Shown here one piece after another: positions 52,722 to 61,196 of a stretch of 64,000 bases of DNA. The notes beneath the pieces were generated by a model. The model searched no databases and had not been told where the DNA came from. It was given only the letters and a program-made list of their open reading frames with translations. The DNA is from JAXGZG01 sp050952065 (GTDB lineage: Bacteria > Bacillota > Sulfobacillia > Fermentithermobacillales > Fermentithermobacillaceae), in contig JBMNKF010000001.1 of the NCBI GenBank assembly GCA_050952065.1, positions 310,001-374,000 on the forward strand. Direction: 5' to 3'. Each line of letters opens with the position of its first letter. Positions within the stretch are counted from its first letter, which is position 1. Both the position numbers and the translations under genes were made by a program.

Positions 52722-53837
52722 GTGGCAGAAGCAGTCTTGATGAAAGGTAACGAAGCCGTGGCCGAAGCCGCCATTAGGGCGGGATGCAGGTATTATTTCG
52801 GATACCCCATCACCCCTCAGAACGAGATATCTGAATACATGGCTAGGCGTCTTGCTGCCGAAGGCGGGGTCTTTGTTCAAGCCGAGAGCGAGATTTCTTC
52901 CATCAACATGGTGTATGGAGCAGGGGGCGCGGGCGGACGGGTAATGACGTCTTCTTCTAGCCCTGGAATAAGCCTCATGCAGGAGGGTATCTCTTATCTA
53001 GTCGGTTCTCAAGTGCCTTGCGTGATAGTGAACATGTCCAGAGGAGGACCTGGTTTGGGCGGCATTCAGCCTTCTCAGTCCGACTACTTCCAGTCGACTA
53101 AAGGCGGAGGGCACGGCGATTACCGCATGGTAGTGTACGGACCGTCAACGATCCAGGAGGCATGCGATCTCATGATAAGGGCCTTCGATGTGGCGGACAA
53201 ATACAGAAACCCCGTGATGCTCTTGGGTGACGGTATGATCGGGCAGATGATGGAACCCGTGGTATTCCCCGAAAGCGTGAGTGTTCGAGAACTTCCCGAG
53301 AAGCCTTGGGCTACCACGGGAAAGGCCGGCCGCCAAAAGCCCAACCTCATCAACTCGATTCTGCTCGATCCCGAACAACTGGACGCTCACAACTGGCAGA
53401 TTCAGGCCAAGTACAGGCAGATCCAAAAGACCGAGGTGATGTACGAGTCGCTTTATGCCGACGACGCCGATTGGTTTTTGGTGGCCTACGGCACGGTGGC
53501 CAGAATCTGCAAGTCCGTTGTGGACAGAGCGCGCAAGGAAGGAGTCAGAGTTGGCCTCATTAGGCCGATTTCCCTGTGGCCTTTCCCTAAAGAGGCATTC
53601 ACTCGGGTGATTCCCCGGGCTAAAGGCTTCTTGTGCGTGGAAATGTCTACCGGTCAGATGGTAGAGGACGTGAGGCTAGCTGTAGAAGGAAAGGTTCCAG
53701 TACACTTTTACGGGCGCACAGGTGGCGCTGTACCGATCCCGCGCCAGGTTGAAAAGAGACTTCTCGAAATGATGGAAGGCAATGTTCCCAGCGTGACCGA
53801 TTACTGGGACAAGGTTGCGGGAGGTGACGAATCGTGA
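52722..53837 (+). CDS. vorB: 2-oxoacid:ferredoxin oxidoreductase alpha subunit
   Basis: The 371-residue product contains the family motif YYFGYPITPQNEISEYMA, GRVMTSSSSPGISLMQEGI, GGPGLGGIQPSQSDYFQ and the C-terminal transketolase-like KGFLCVEMSTGQMVEDVRL. It binds pyrimidine-side residues of thiamine diphosphate and closes on the oxoacid. GTG 52722 is chosen over the upstream in-frame GTG because AAGGAGGTG fits it. The leucine dehydrogenase in the operon suggests branched-chain 2-oxoacids (VorB) rather than 2-oxoglutarate (KorA). Confidence 0.92.
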   Translation: MAEAVLMKGNEAVAEAAIRAGCRYYFGYPITPQNEISEYMARRLAAEGGVFVQAESEISSINMVYGAGGAGGRVMTSSSSPGISLMQEGISYLVGSQVPCVIVNMSRGGPGLGGIQPSQSDYFQSTKGGGHGDYRMVVYGPSTIQEACDLMIRAFDVADKYRNPVMLLGDGMIGQMMEPVVFPESVSVRELPEKPWATTGKAGRQKPNLINSILLDPEQLDAHNWQIQAKYRQIQKTEVMYESLYADDADWFLVAYGTVARICKSVVDRARKEGVRVGLIRPISLWPFPKEAFTRVIPRAKGFLCVEMSTGQMVEDVRLAVEGKVPVHFYGRTGGAVPIPRQVEKRLLEMMEGNVPSVTDYWDKVAGGDES

Positions 53838-54583
53838 AGGCAGTATACCGGCGGCCCAAGACGTTAACCGATGTAGTCACCCACTACTGTCCAGGGTGTA
53901 CCCACGGCATAGCTCACAGGCTCGTGGCGGAATTAGTTGACGAACTGGGGATCCAGGATCGGACCATCGGTGTGGCCTCGGTTGGGTGTTCGGTGTTCGC
54001 TTACAATTACTTTGACCTAGACTTTCAGCAAGCTGCCCACGGAAGAGCGCCTGCTGTTGCCACAGGAATAAAGCGGGTTCATCCAGAAGCGGTGGTTTTC
54101 ACTTATCAAGGCGACGGGGATTTGGCGTCTATCGGTACTGCCGAGATATTCCACGCCGCTGTGCGCGGAGAGAACATCACTGTGGTATTCATCAACAACG
54201 CCATATACGGGATGACCGGAGGCCAGATGGCACCCACTACCTTAGTCGGCCAGAAGACAACCACGTCGCCCTTTGGGCGGGATGCATCCAGCCAAGGCTA
54301 TCCTGTGAAGGTTTGTGAGATGCTTGCCACAGTAGAAGGGGCCCAGTATGTGGCCAGGTTCTCGTTGCACAATCCGGTCAATATCCAAAAGGCCAAGATG
54401 GGCTTGAAGAAGGCGTTCTCCAACCAAATAGAGGGATTGGGATTCTCCCTGGTAGAACTCCTTTCAACGTGTTCCACTAACTGGGGAATGACCCCGCGGA
54501 AGTCTTTGGACTGGCTGGAGGAACATATGATCCCCGAGTTTCCCCTGGGTGTGTTCAAAGATAAGGGGGGAAGGCAGATTTGA
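53834..54583 (+). CDS. vorA: 2-oxoacid:ferredoxin oxidoreductase beta (ThDP) subunit
   Basis: The 249-residue subunit binds thiamine diphosphate: HYCPGCTHGIAHRL with iron-sulfur-associated Cys, GDGDLASIGTAEIFHAA and NNAIYGMTGGQMAPTT are the signature. It decarboxylates 2-oxoacids to acyl-CoA. GTG 53834 overlaps the alpha stop by four bases. Confidence 0.93.
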   Translation: MKAVYRRPKTLTDVVTHYCPGCTHGIAHRLVAELVDELGIQDRTIGVASVGCSVFAYNYFDLDFQQAAHGRAPAVATGIKRVHPEAVVFTYQGDGDLASIGTAEIFHAAVRGENITVVFINNAIYGMTGGQMAPTTLVGQKTTTSPFGRDASSQGYPVKVCEMLATVEGAQYVARFSLHNPVNIQKAKMGLKKAFSNQIEGLGFSLVELLSTCSTNWGMTPRKSLDWLEEHMIPEFPLGVFKDKGGRQI

Positions 54584-55125
54584 CGCACGAAGTCATCATG
54601 GCCGGTTTCGGAGGCCAGGGCATCATGCTGATCGGCACCGTCCTCACCTATGCGGGTAAAGAAGAAGGCATGTCGGTGTCGTGGCTTCCTTCTTACGGCC
54701 CAGAGATGAGAGGCGGCACCGCCAACTGCGCGGTCTGCGTGTCCCGGGAGCCCATCGCCTCTCCGGTTGTTGTAGAGCCAACATCGGCTATTGTCATGAA
54801 CGAGCCGTCTTTTAGCAAGTTTTATGGGAATATAGTGCCAGGCGGCACTATTATCATAAACTCCTCGCTGGTATATTCCGAAGATACAAGAGAAGATGTT
54901 AAGGCCTATAGAATTCCCGCCAACGACGAAGCGGCGAATCTGGGATCTTCTCGAGTAGCCAATATGGTGTGCCTTGGGGCACTTCTTGGGGCAGTGGGTA
55001 TCGTCAGAATTGACACGGTTCTCAATGTCCTTCATAAGGTCATCAGTCCTAGGTACCACGACCTGATACCCCTAAACGAGAAGGCCCTTAAGCGGGGGTT
55101 TGAACTGGCCCGGGCGGCGGAATAA
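54580..55125 (+). CDS. vorC: 2-oxoacid:ferredoxin oxidoreductase gamma subunit
   Basis: The 181-residue subunit has the domain signature VIMAGFGGQGIMLIGTVL, LPSYGPEMRGGTANCAVCVS and MNEPSFSKF. It binds the CoA or acyl intermediate side of the complex. TTG 54580 overlaps the beta stop (TTGA). It completes the alpha-beta-gamma-delta set. Confidence 0.92.
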   Translation: MTHEVIMAGFGGQGIMLIGTVLTYAGKEEGMSVSWLPSYGPEMRGGTANCAVCVSREPIASPVVVEPTSAIVMNEPSFSKFYGNIVPGGTIIINSSLVYSEDTREDVKAYRIPANDEAANLGSSRVANMVCLGALLGAVGIVRIDTVLNVLHKVISPRYHDLIPLNEKALKRGFELARAAE

Positions 55126-55147
55126 AAGGACAGCGAGGCGGAGTGGA

Positions 55148-55963
55148 TTGAGCGGTCATAATACGGTGAGCGTCAAGGATATCGAGTCACTATTGGTTTG
55201 CCTACCGGGGATCCAGAAGGCTAGAGTAGTGATAAACGATTGGGGTGCAATTGAGGAGATTCATATACTCACTGGGCTCGGCAGAAACCCCAAGCAGATC
55301 GTTAGAGACGTCCAGAGCGCACTCAAAGCCAAGTGGGACATCTCAGTAGACCGCCGCAAGATTTCCGTGGCTCAGGTGCGGGTTGCGCTCCCAGAACCTT
55401 TGGGGAGGCTCAGGTACTCGGGTATCGAGTCTCGAACTGATGGCTTAACGGGGAGAACCGAGATATCGGTTACGCTTGAGAGAGGCCAGGACGAGCAACA
55501 CATGGTCTATGTTGGAAAAGCTGAGTGCGACGGAACTGAATCGGCTATCCTAGTGGGGGTTGCCAAGGCGACTTGCATGGCAGTGAATTCCGCCTTGGAG
55601 CCCCCTCATGCGTTTTTCGTGGACGATGTGACTACTTTGGAGATCGGTATGACCAGCGCCGTGGCAGTTCTCGTGGATTTGCTGACTCCGAGAAAGAACC
55701 AGGAACAGATGGTGGGATGCGCTCTGGTAAGGCGTGACGTTCAGGAAGCCTGCGTGCGCGCGACTCTAGACGCCTTGAACCGGCGCATGGAGACCATTCC
55801 TCAGAGAGGAACGGTGGCGAAGCCCGGTGAGGGTGACGACACCCGCGCGGAACCTGAGTCCAAGTCTGGGGACGACGTCAATAGCGACCGCAAAGATGGA
55901 AATATGGGCGATGCCCAGGATAAACCCGAGAATGGGTCCGGGGATGAATCTTCCCTGTCATAA
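55148..55963 (+). CDS. Hypothetical protein following the vor operon
   Basis: I do not recognise this 271-residue protein. TTG 55148 is used because GAGGCGGAG lies just before it; GTG 55166 is also possible. The N terminus has the beta-alpha-beta pattern LLVCLPGIQKARVVIN-DWGAIEEIHIL-RNPKQIVRDVQSALKA. A second domain (ISVTLERGQDEQHMVYVGKAE, TESAILVGVAKATCMAVN) and a strongly charged tail (last 50 residues, Asp/Glu/Lys/Ser-rich) follow. No membrane segments are seen. It sits between vorC and spoIIM, perhaps on the vor transcript. Confidence 0.7.
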   Translation: MSGHNTVSVKDIESLLVCLPGIQKARVVINDWGAIEEIHILTGLGRNPKQIVRDVQSALKAKWDISVDRRKISVAQVRVALPEPLGRLRYSGIESRTDGLTGRTEISVTLERGQDEQHMVYVGKAECDGTESAILVGVAKATCMAVNSALEPPHAFFVDDVTTLEIGMTSAVAVLVDLLTPRKNQEQMVGCALVRRDVQEACVRATLDALNRRMETIPQRGTVAKPGEGDDTRAEPESKSGDDVNSDRKDGNMGDAQDKPENGSGDESSLS

Positions 55964-56032
55964 CTAGACATCTCTCCCTCATAAGTTTCTCTTGATTGTC
56001 CAGGTTGTCGGAGGGCTTAGGGGGGCGGACCT

Positions 56033-56626
56033 GTGAGGAAATCAGCGTTGTTTTCGCCTTTGGTCTTCTGTGTGCTCCTCTTTGTCGTCGGAACTGTCAT
56101 GGGCGGAATGGGGCTACGCGTGTTATCTGTAGACGAGAAAGCAGAACTAGTGTCCTATCTAGAAGTCTTCTTGCAGGGAATTCATACTCCCGGCTTGGAG
56201 CCCAACGTGATCTTCCGTTTGTCTCTTCTTCACAATCTCAAAACTGCCGCTTTAGTGTGGGGATTCGGACTGGCCGTGATAGGAGTGCCTTTGACCTGTC
56301 TTATGCTCTTACTGAAAGGGTTTGTGATAGGATTCAGTTCTTCGTTCGTTATCTCGGAGGTCACCAAAGACGGCGCACTCTTGTTTCTATCGGGGATTCT
56401 CCCGCACACGTTGATCTCTGCGCCGGCAACTGTTGCGTTGGCGACACTCTCGATATCGTTTAGTCTAGCGCTTTTTCGAGAGCGCCCGTGGAATCGAGGC
56501 ACCTTGTGGAGCAAGACAGCCGGATACACCTTGCGCTGCCTTGTTTTGGCCGGAGCGATGGCCCTAGCCTCCTTCGTAGAAGGTTACATTACACCTCATC
56601 TCCTCAATAGACTTACAGCAATTTGA
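56033..56626 (+). CDS. spoIIM: Stage II sporulation protein M
   Basis: The 197-residue membrane protein has about five helices (ALFSPLVFCVLLFVVGTVMGG, NLKTAALVWGFGLAVIG, LTCLMLLLKGFVIGFSSSFV, LIFLSGILPHTLIS-like LFLSGILPHTLISAPA, LVLAGAMALASFVEGYI), typical of SpoIIM. With SpoIID and SpoIIP it breaks down septal wall and drives engulfment. GTG 56033 follows a run of GGGGGGCGG. The site before xerD matches Bacillus subtilis. Confidence 0.93.
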   Translation: MRKSALFSPLVFCVLLFVVGTVMGGMGLRVLSVDEKAELVSYLEVFLQGIHTPGLEPNVIFRLSLLHNLKTAALVWGFGLAVIGVPLTCLMLLLKGFVIGFSSSFVISEVTKDGALLFLSGILPHTLISAPATVALATLSISFSLALFRERPWNRGTLWSKTAGYTLRCLVLAGAMALASFVEGYITPHLLNRLTAI

Positions 56627-56789
56627 ATAGTACGGCAGCAACTAACATAAGACTCTAATAACGGAACAAGTTCAGTTTGTAGGATATTTGTATGTTTTCA
56701 GGGAAAGATAGCCAGGTGTGAAGGGTTTGACCATCTTTGGTCGAAACATTCATCGTCACTCGTTTTTGCCTCGAGAGGATGGTGGCTTG

Positions 56790-57677
56790 ATGGAGACCTT
56801 AATACAGGAATTTATTAACTACCTTGACCACGAAAAAGGGTTGGCCACCAACACGCTTGAGTCGTATAGTAGGGATCTTAGGCAGTACTATGGGTTTTTG
56901 TCGGGTGAGTCTACGCTTTCCTTGGAAAATGCATCACAGTCTACCATCGTAGCGTATCTCATGCACCTTCGTAAGCAGGGCAAGGCCACTGCAACCATTG
57001 CGCGAAGGCTTGCTGCCCTGAAAGCCTTTTATCAATTCCTTGTGAAAGAGAACTATGTTTCTCAGGATCCCACTGGAGATCTTTCCTCGCCCAGATTAGA
57101 ACGCAAACTCCCCAAAGTCTTGACTGTTGAGGAAGTTGAGAGGCTCTTAACACAACCCGACCTAACCACTTCCTCGGGCAAGAGAGATAAGGCTATGCTT
57201 GAACTCTTGTACGCTACGGGGATTAGGGTATCGGAGCTGGTAAACCTCAATGTCGACGATATTGACCTTCAGGAAGGTTTCATCAGATGCGTTGGCAAGG
57301 GGTCCAAAGAGCGGGTAGTGCCCATGGGAGAGATCGCTGTGGGAGCACTCAGGATGTATCTGGAGAATGCCCGCCTAAAGATCATAGCGGATCCCAAGGA
57401 GAAAGCCGTATTCGTCAATCACCACGGAAAGCGGCTGACGCGCCAAGGGTTTTGGAAGATTGTAAAGAAGTATGCCGTTCAGGCACAGATACACAAGGAG
57501 ATCACTCCTCATACGCTGCGACACTCCTTCGCAACACACCTCTTGGAGAACGGGGCCGATATCCGTTCTGTCCAAGAAATGCTGGGACACGCAGATATAT
57601 CCACTACCCAGATCTACACCCACGTGACTAAAGACCGCCTAAAGGATGTTTACGCCAAGAGTCATCCCAGGGCATAG
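56790..57677 (+). CDS. xerD: Site-specific tyrosine recombinase XerD
   Basis: The 295-residue recombinase resolves chromosome dimers at dif with XerC. The N-terminal SAM-like domain reads FINYLDHEKGLATNTLESYSRDL. Catalytic residues appear in YATGIRVSELVNL (Arg), TPHTLRHSFATHLLENG (His, Arg), MLGHADISTTQIYTHV (His, Tyr). ATG 56790 follows GAGAGGATGG. Syntenic position (spoIIM-xerD-dacF) shows it is the housekeeping enzyme, not a phage integrase. Confidence 0.95.
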   Translation: METLIQEFINYLDHEKGLATNTLESYSRDLRQYYGFLSGESTLSLENASQSTIVAYLMHLRKQGKATATIARRLAALKAFYQFLVKENYVSQDPTGDLSSPRLERKLPKVLTVEEVERLLTQPDLTTSSGKRDKAMLELLYATGIRVSELVNLNVDDIDLQEGFIRCVGKGSKERVVPMGEIAVGALRMYLENARLKIIADPKEKAVFVNHHGKRLTRQGFWKIVKKYAVQAQIHKEITPHTLRHSFATHLLENGADIRSVQEMLGHADISTTQIYTHVTKDRLKDVYAKSHPRA

Positions 57678-57802
57678 GAGTTCGGACATGTCTTCTGTTT
57701 CCTCCAAATTTTCGTGATGTAGACGCCCGAGAAACCCCTAATAACTGCATGCCTTCCCAGACATCCTAAACTCAAGACGATATGACTTGGAGGCGTTAGG
57801 GA

Positions 57803-58999
57803 ATGGTCCGTGGATCCCATATGAGGAAGATCGGCGTTATACTGCTGCTGGCATTGGCGTTGTCCGCCGTGCAGACAGCATTTCTGGTTCCAGTTGCGAG
57901 CTTGACCGGTGTTACAGACAATATCTCCTCCGTTCCGCCTCCGCACGTGGACTCTCCGTCCTGTGTAGTTATGGACGCCATATCGGGAGCGGTCCTGTTC
58001 GAAAAGGAGGCCAGGCTAAAGAGGACTCCTGCCAGCATCACAAAGATCATGACCTTGACGCTCATACTTGAGGACGTGGCGGCAGGAAAAGTGAGGCTAA
58101 GCGACGAGGCGGTGGCTTCGGAGAATGCTTGGGAAATGGGCGGTACCGAGGTATGGGCTGCTGTAGGCGAATCCATGCCTGTAGAGGAATGGGTGAAGGC
58201 CATAGCCGTGGCCTCAGCCAACGATGCCGCGGTCGTCATGGCGGAACACCTATCCGGCACCGAAGAAACGTTCGCCGAGCGGATGAACCAGAGGGCCATG
58301 GAATTGGGCATGAAAGACACCAATTTTGTCAACTCCCACGGACTGGATGCCCCGGGACATGAGACCACCGCTATGGACATCGCTATACTCTCGCGGCACG
58401 CCGTTACCGTTCCTTACCTCTTGGACTACACCAAGATTTACATGCAGGAGTTTCGAGGCGGCAAGAACATGCTCACTAATTTCAACAAGTTGGTTTACTT
58501 GTATCCCGGCTGCGACGGGCTCAAGACCGGACATACTAGCAAGTCGGGATACTGCATTTCAGCTACTGCGGCGAGAGACTCGTCAAGATTCATCGTGGTA
58601 CTTATGGGTGCCGAGACTCCTGACCAGCGGATGAATGATGCGTGGCGTCTATTGGATTGGGCATTTGCCAACTTCAGATCGGTCAAGGTTCTCAACAAAG
58701 ACGAATGCGTAGTTCAAGCTCGGGTGTACAAGGGGAGATCTGACACGGTAGACGTTGTACCCGAGTCACCTTTGGCTGTGACCCTGACTAAGAACCAAAA
58801 GGGCGAGATAAAGAGGACAATTAACCTGGACAAAGTGGTGGCTCCGATTCACAAGGGTGACATCGCGGGGAACATAGAAGTGCAAGTGGATGGGCAGACG
58901 GTCGCCACGGTACCGCTTGTAGCTGGAAGTGATGTGCAGCGGGCCAGGTTTTTCGACTACGCCATCCGGTACCTGAAAGCTTTCACGGTAGGCAGGTAA
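57803..58999 (+). CDS. dacF: D-alanyl-D-alanine carboxypeptidase DacF
   Basis: The 398-residue penicillin-binding protein trims the terminal D-Ala of peptidoglycan stems. An N-terminal signal helix comes first, then the catalytic motifs SITK (Ser78, Lys81), SAN in AVASANDAAV, and KTG in GLKTGHTSKSGYC. A C-terminal beta domain (VQARVYKGRSDTVDVV) is present, as in the DacB/DacF group. GGAGGCGTTAGGGA precedes ATG 57803. Its place before the spoIIA operon, as in Bacillus subtilis, supports dacF and a role in the spore cortex. Confidence 0.94.
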   Translation: MVRGSHMRKIGVILLLALALSAVQTAFLVPVASLTGVTDNISSVPPPHVDSPSCVVMDAISGAVLFEKEARLKRTPASITKIMTLTLILEDVAAGKVRLSDEAVASENAWEMGGTEVWAAVGESMPVEEWVKAIAVASANDAAVVMAEHLSGTEETFAERMNQRAMELGMKDTNFVNSHGLDAPGHETTAMDIAILSRHAVTVPYLLDYTKIYMQEFRGGKNMLTNFNKLVYLYPGCDGLKTGHTSKSGYCISATAARDSSRFIVVLMGAETPDQRMNDAWRLLDWAFANFRSVKVLNKDECVVQARVYKGRSDTVDVVPESPLAVTLTKNQKGEIKRTINLDKVVAPIHKGDIAGNIEVQVDGQTVATVPLVAGSDVQRARFFDYAIRYLKAFTVGR

Positions 59000-59046
59000 A
59001 CGTCAACCGGTGTGAGAGTTGACCCGTTAGAAGCCGTTCGAAGTTT

Positions 59047-59075
59047 GAAGGAATAGCCCTCGCGCCGTCGAACTA
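59047..59075 (+). promoter_or_regulatory. Probable sigma-H promoter of the spoIIA operon
   Basis: GAAGGAATA at 59047-59055 matches the sigma-H -35 consensus RnAGGAWWW. After 11 bases GTCGAACTA at 59067-59075 matches RnnGAATWW with one change. In Bacillus subtilis spoIIA is transcribed by sigma-H under Spo0A. The same bases contain a CGTCGAA, close to a Spo0A box. Confidence 0.5.
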
Positions 59076-59115
59076 GCCAGAGGGAAAAACTAGCAAAAGG
59101 GCGGTGCGGGGGCTA

Positions 59116-59490
59116 ATGCGTTTGACCTTTACCCGTGGGGCTGCGTGGATAGTGGCGCGCATGTCCGGCGAACTGGATCTGTCATCGGCAGCGGGTTTTC
59201 GCGAGAGAGTTGACTTAGAACTCCGCAGAGCCGGAGTGCCTAATTTGATCCTCAGTCTTCGGGGACTGGAATTCGTCGATTCCACGGGCCTAGGGTCTTT
59301 GTTGGGACGCCACCGACAGGTAACTTCATCGGGCGGCAGACTGATTCTCACAGACATACCTCCCAAAGTCATGTCCATGATAGAAATGGCCGGTCTCGCT
59401 TCGGTTTTATCAATAGCCAGGACTCAAGAGGAAGCTTTGCGTTTACTAGAAAGCAACCAACATGGTCTTCCGGGAGGTGCTTCCCAATGA
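59116..59490 (+). CDS. spoIIAA: Anti-anti-sigma factor SpoIIAA
   Basis: The 124-residue STAS protein releases sigma-F from SpoIIAB when unphosphorylated. The phosphorylated serine lies in EFVDSTGLGSLLGRHRQ, residue 56 from ATG 59116. ATG 59116 and GTG 59104 are both reasonable starts. Its stop overlaps the spoIIAB ATG by four bases. Confidence 0.95.
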   Translation: MRLTFTRGAAWIVARMSGELDLSSAAGFRERVDLELRRAGVPNLILSLRGLEFVDSTGLGSLLGRHRQVTSSGGRLILTDIPPKVMSMIEMAGLASVLSIARTQEEALRLLESNQHGLPGGASQ

Positions 59491-59897
59491 GAAACGAGCT
59501 TCAGATGAGACTTTCCTGCATTCCCTCTAACGTAGCCGTGGCCAGGATCGCTTTGGCTACTTTTGCCGGGTCCGAGTTCGGCTTGTCCGAGGTGGAAGAG
59601 GTGAAAATCGCCGTATCCGAGGCCGTTTCTAACGCAGTGCTTCATGCTTACCCAGACGGTGACGGGAAGGTAGAGATCAGGGCCAGCCTGGAGGATGGTG
59701 TGCTCTCTGTGGATGTGGTGGATTTTGGAGTCGGCATACCTGATGTGGCCAAGGCCAAGGAACCGGGGTTTACTACCATAGACGAGCACATGGGTTTGGG
59801 TTTTTCCTTCATCGAGTCGTTCATGGAAGAGGTCCGCGTCGAGTCGGAGGCGGGGCGGGGCACAAGAGTGTTCATGGTCAAGAGACGATGCCCGTAG
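59487..59897 (+). CDS. spoIIAB: Anti-sigma-F factor and kinase SpoIIAB
   Basis: The 136-residue GHKL-type kinase holds sigma-F and phosphorylates SpoIIAA. ATP-binding motifs are visible: VKIAVSEAVSNAVLHAYPD (N box), VVDFGVGIPD (G1) and the MGLGFSFIESFM lid and G2 region. It overlaps spoIIAA at its start and sigF at its end. Confidence 0.96.
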   Translation: MRNELQMRLSCIPSNVAVARIALATFAGSEFGLSEVEEVKIAVSEAVSNAVLHAYPDGDGKVEIRASLEDGVLSVDVVDFGVGIPDVAKAKEPGFTTIDEHMGLGFSFIESFMEEVRVESEAGRGTRVFMVKRRCP

Positions 59898-60586
59898 ATC
59901 GCTCTTTGTATCATAGGGTGAAGTGCGGTGACAAGGAGGCCCGAGAGGAAGTCTTTCATAGAAATACGGGTCTCATCTGGACCTGTATCCGAAAGTACCT
60001 GGGCCTCTTGGAGAAGGACGACCTCTATCAGCTTGGCTGCATAGGACTTCTTAAGGCTATAGACGGTTTTGATCCCGATTACGGCGTCCGGTTTTCCACA
60101 TTTGCGGTGCCCCACATACTGGGAGAGATGCGCCGCTACCTTCGAGACAATACGGCCCTCAAGATTGAGAGAAGATGCAAAGAACTGGCGCTTCAATCAC
60201 GAAGAGCCGCTTCAGAGATAAAGGCCGAGACCGGAGAAGAAGCCACCGTTCTGGAGATAGCAGAGCGCCTTGGCGTGGAATCGGATGCCGTCGTGGAGGC
60301 GTTGGACGCTACCGCCGCACCCGCTCACTTTGATGACGTGTCACCTCGGTGGGGGGAGCCTCGGGTGCAGGCAACTCCCGTCGATGGTCTCGAGAACTCT
60401 GATATCTTGGACTTGCGTTGCGCCGTGGAACGCTTGTGTTCTTTGGAAAGGGCCGTAGTGGAACGACGGTTCTTTCAGGGCAAGACACAGGCGGAAATAG
60501 CCGCTGAACTTAGCGTATCCCAGGCCCACGTGTCTAGGGTGGAGAAGAGGGCTCTCATCTCACTTCGCCAGATCTTGTCCACGTAA
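59888..60586 (+). CDS. sigF: RNA polymerase sigma-F factor
   Basis: The 232-residue factor directs early forespore transcription. Region 2 is KYLGLLEKDDLYQLGCIGLLKAID followed by GVRFSTFAVPHILGEMRRYLRD. Region 4 has RRFFQGKTQAEIAAELSVSQAHVSRVEKRAL. ATG 59888 lies within the end of spoIIAB, so synthesis is coupled. Order spoIIAA-spoIIAB-sigF is intact. Confidence 0.96.
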   Translation: MPVDRSLYHRVKCGDKEAREEVFHRNTGLIWTCIRKYLGLLEKDDLYQLGCIGLLKAIDGFDPDYGVRFSTFAVPHILGEMRRYLRDNTALKIERRCKELALQSRRAASEIKAETGEEATVLEIAERLGVESDAVVEALDATAAPAHFDDVSPRWGEPRVQATPVDGLENSDILDLRCAVERLCSLERAVVERRFFQGKTQAEIAAELSVSQAHVSRVEKRALISLRQILST

Positions 60587-60713
60587 CCTTGGAGCCTGAC
60601 CACCCGTGGAATGTACCCCGAAACAACCTGAGACCAGGCGATTCTTGTCGTCGTTTTGGGAGATACTAAGAGTGTGGGGATCTGCCACAGAAGGAGATGT
60701 GAGATACCTCGAC

Positions 60714-61172
60714 ATGCCGAAAGCCAGCGTCAGAGAGACAGAAGCCTACAAGGCCTTGATCGCAAAGTACCATCCACCTCGCCCAATACTGCGAAACGTG
60801 GTTTCTGCGTTTGGGGTGGGAGGGATGATCTGCGTGGTAGGCCAGATAATACTCGATCACTTGGTGGCAAGAGGGCTTCCTTTCGTACAGGCTTCTTCAG
60901 TGACGTCGTCGGCCATGGTCTTTTTAGGGGCGACTTTGACAGGGATCGGGGTGTACGACAGGATCAGCAGAATTGGCGGCATGGGTGCGGCATTGCCTAT
61001 CACGGGATTCGCCAACTCTATCGTCTCACCGGCCATGGAATTCAAGCGTGAAGGTTTTGTTCTGGGAGTCTCGGCGCGGTTATTTCAGATAGCCGGTCCT
61101 GCTATAGTCTACGGCTCCATCTCCAGCGCCATCGTGAGCATCCTCAAGGTCTTTGTGTTCAGAGCAACATGA
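60714..61172 (+). CDS. spoVAC: Stage V sporulation protein AC
   Basis: The membrane protein belongs to the SpoVA channel that loads dipicolinate into spores and releases it at germination. Helices include VVSAFGVGGMICVVGQIILD, TSSAMVFLGATLTGIGVYDRI and LFQIAGPAIVYGSISSAIV. ATG 60714 gives 152 residues, the family length; the frame opens at 60606 and GTG 60699 is too close to AAGGAG. It probably shares a transcript with sigF. Confidence 0.93.
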   Translation: MPKASVRETEAYKALIAKYHPPRPILRNVVSAFGVGGMICVVGQIILDHLVARGLPFVQASSVTSSAMVFLGATLTGIGVYDRISRIGGMGAALPITGFANSIVSPAMEFKREGFVLGVSARLFQIAGPAIVYGSISSAIVSILKVFVFRAT

Positions 61173-61196
61173 GTAAGAACTGGGGAGGACCTCACT

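Noticed and set aside
56790..57677. Phage or mobile-element integrase
   Set aside because: Length, motifs and position between spoIIM and dacF identify housekeeping XerD; no attachment site or cargo is seen.
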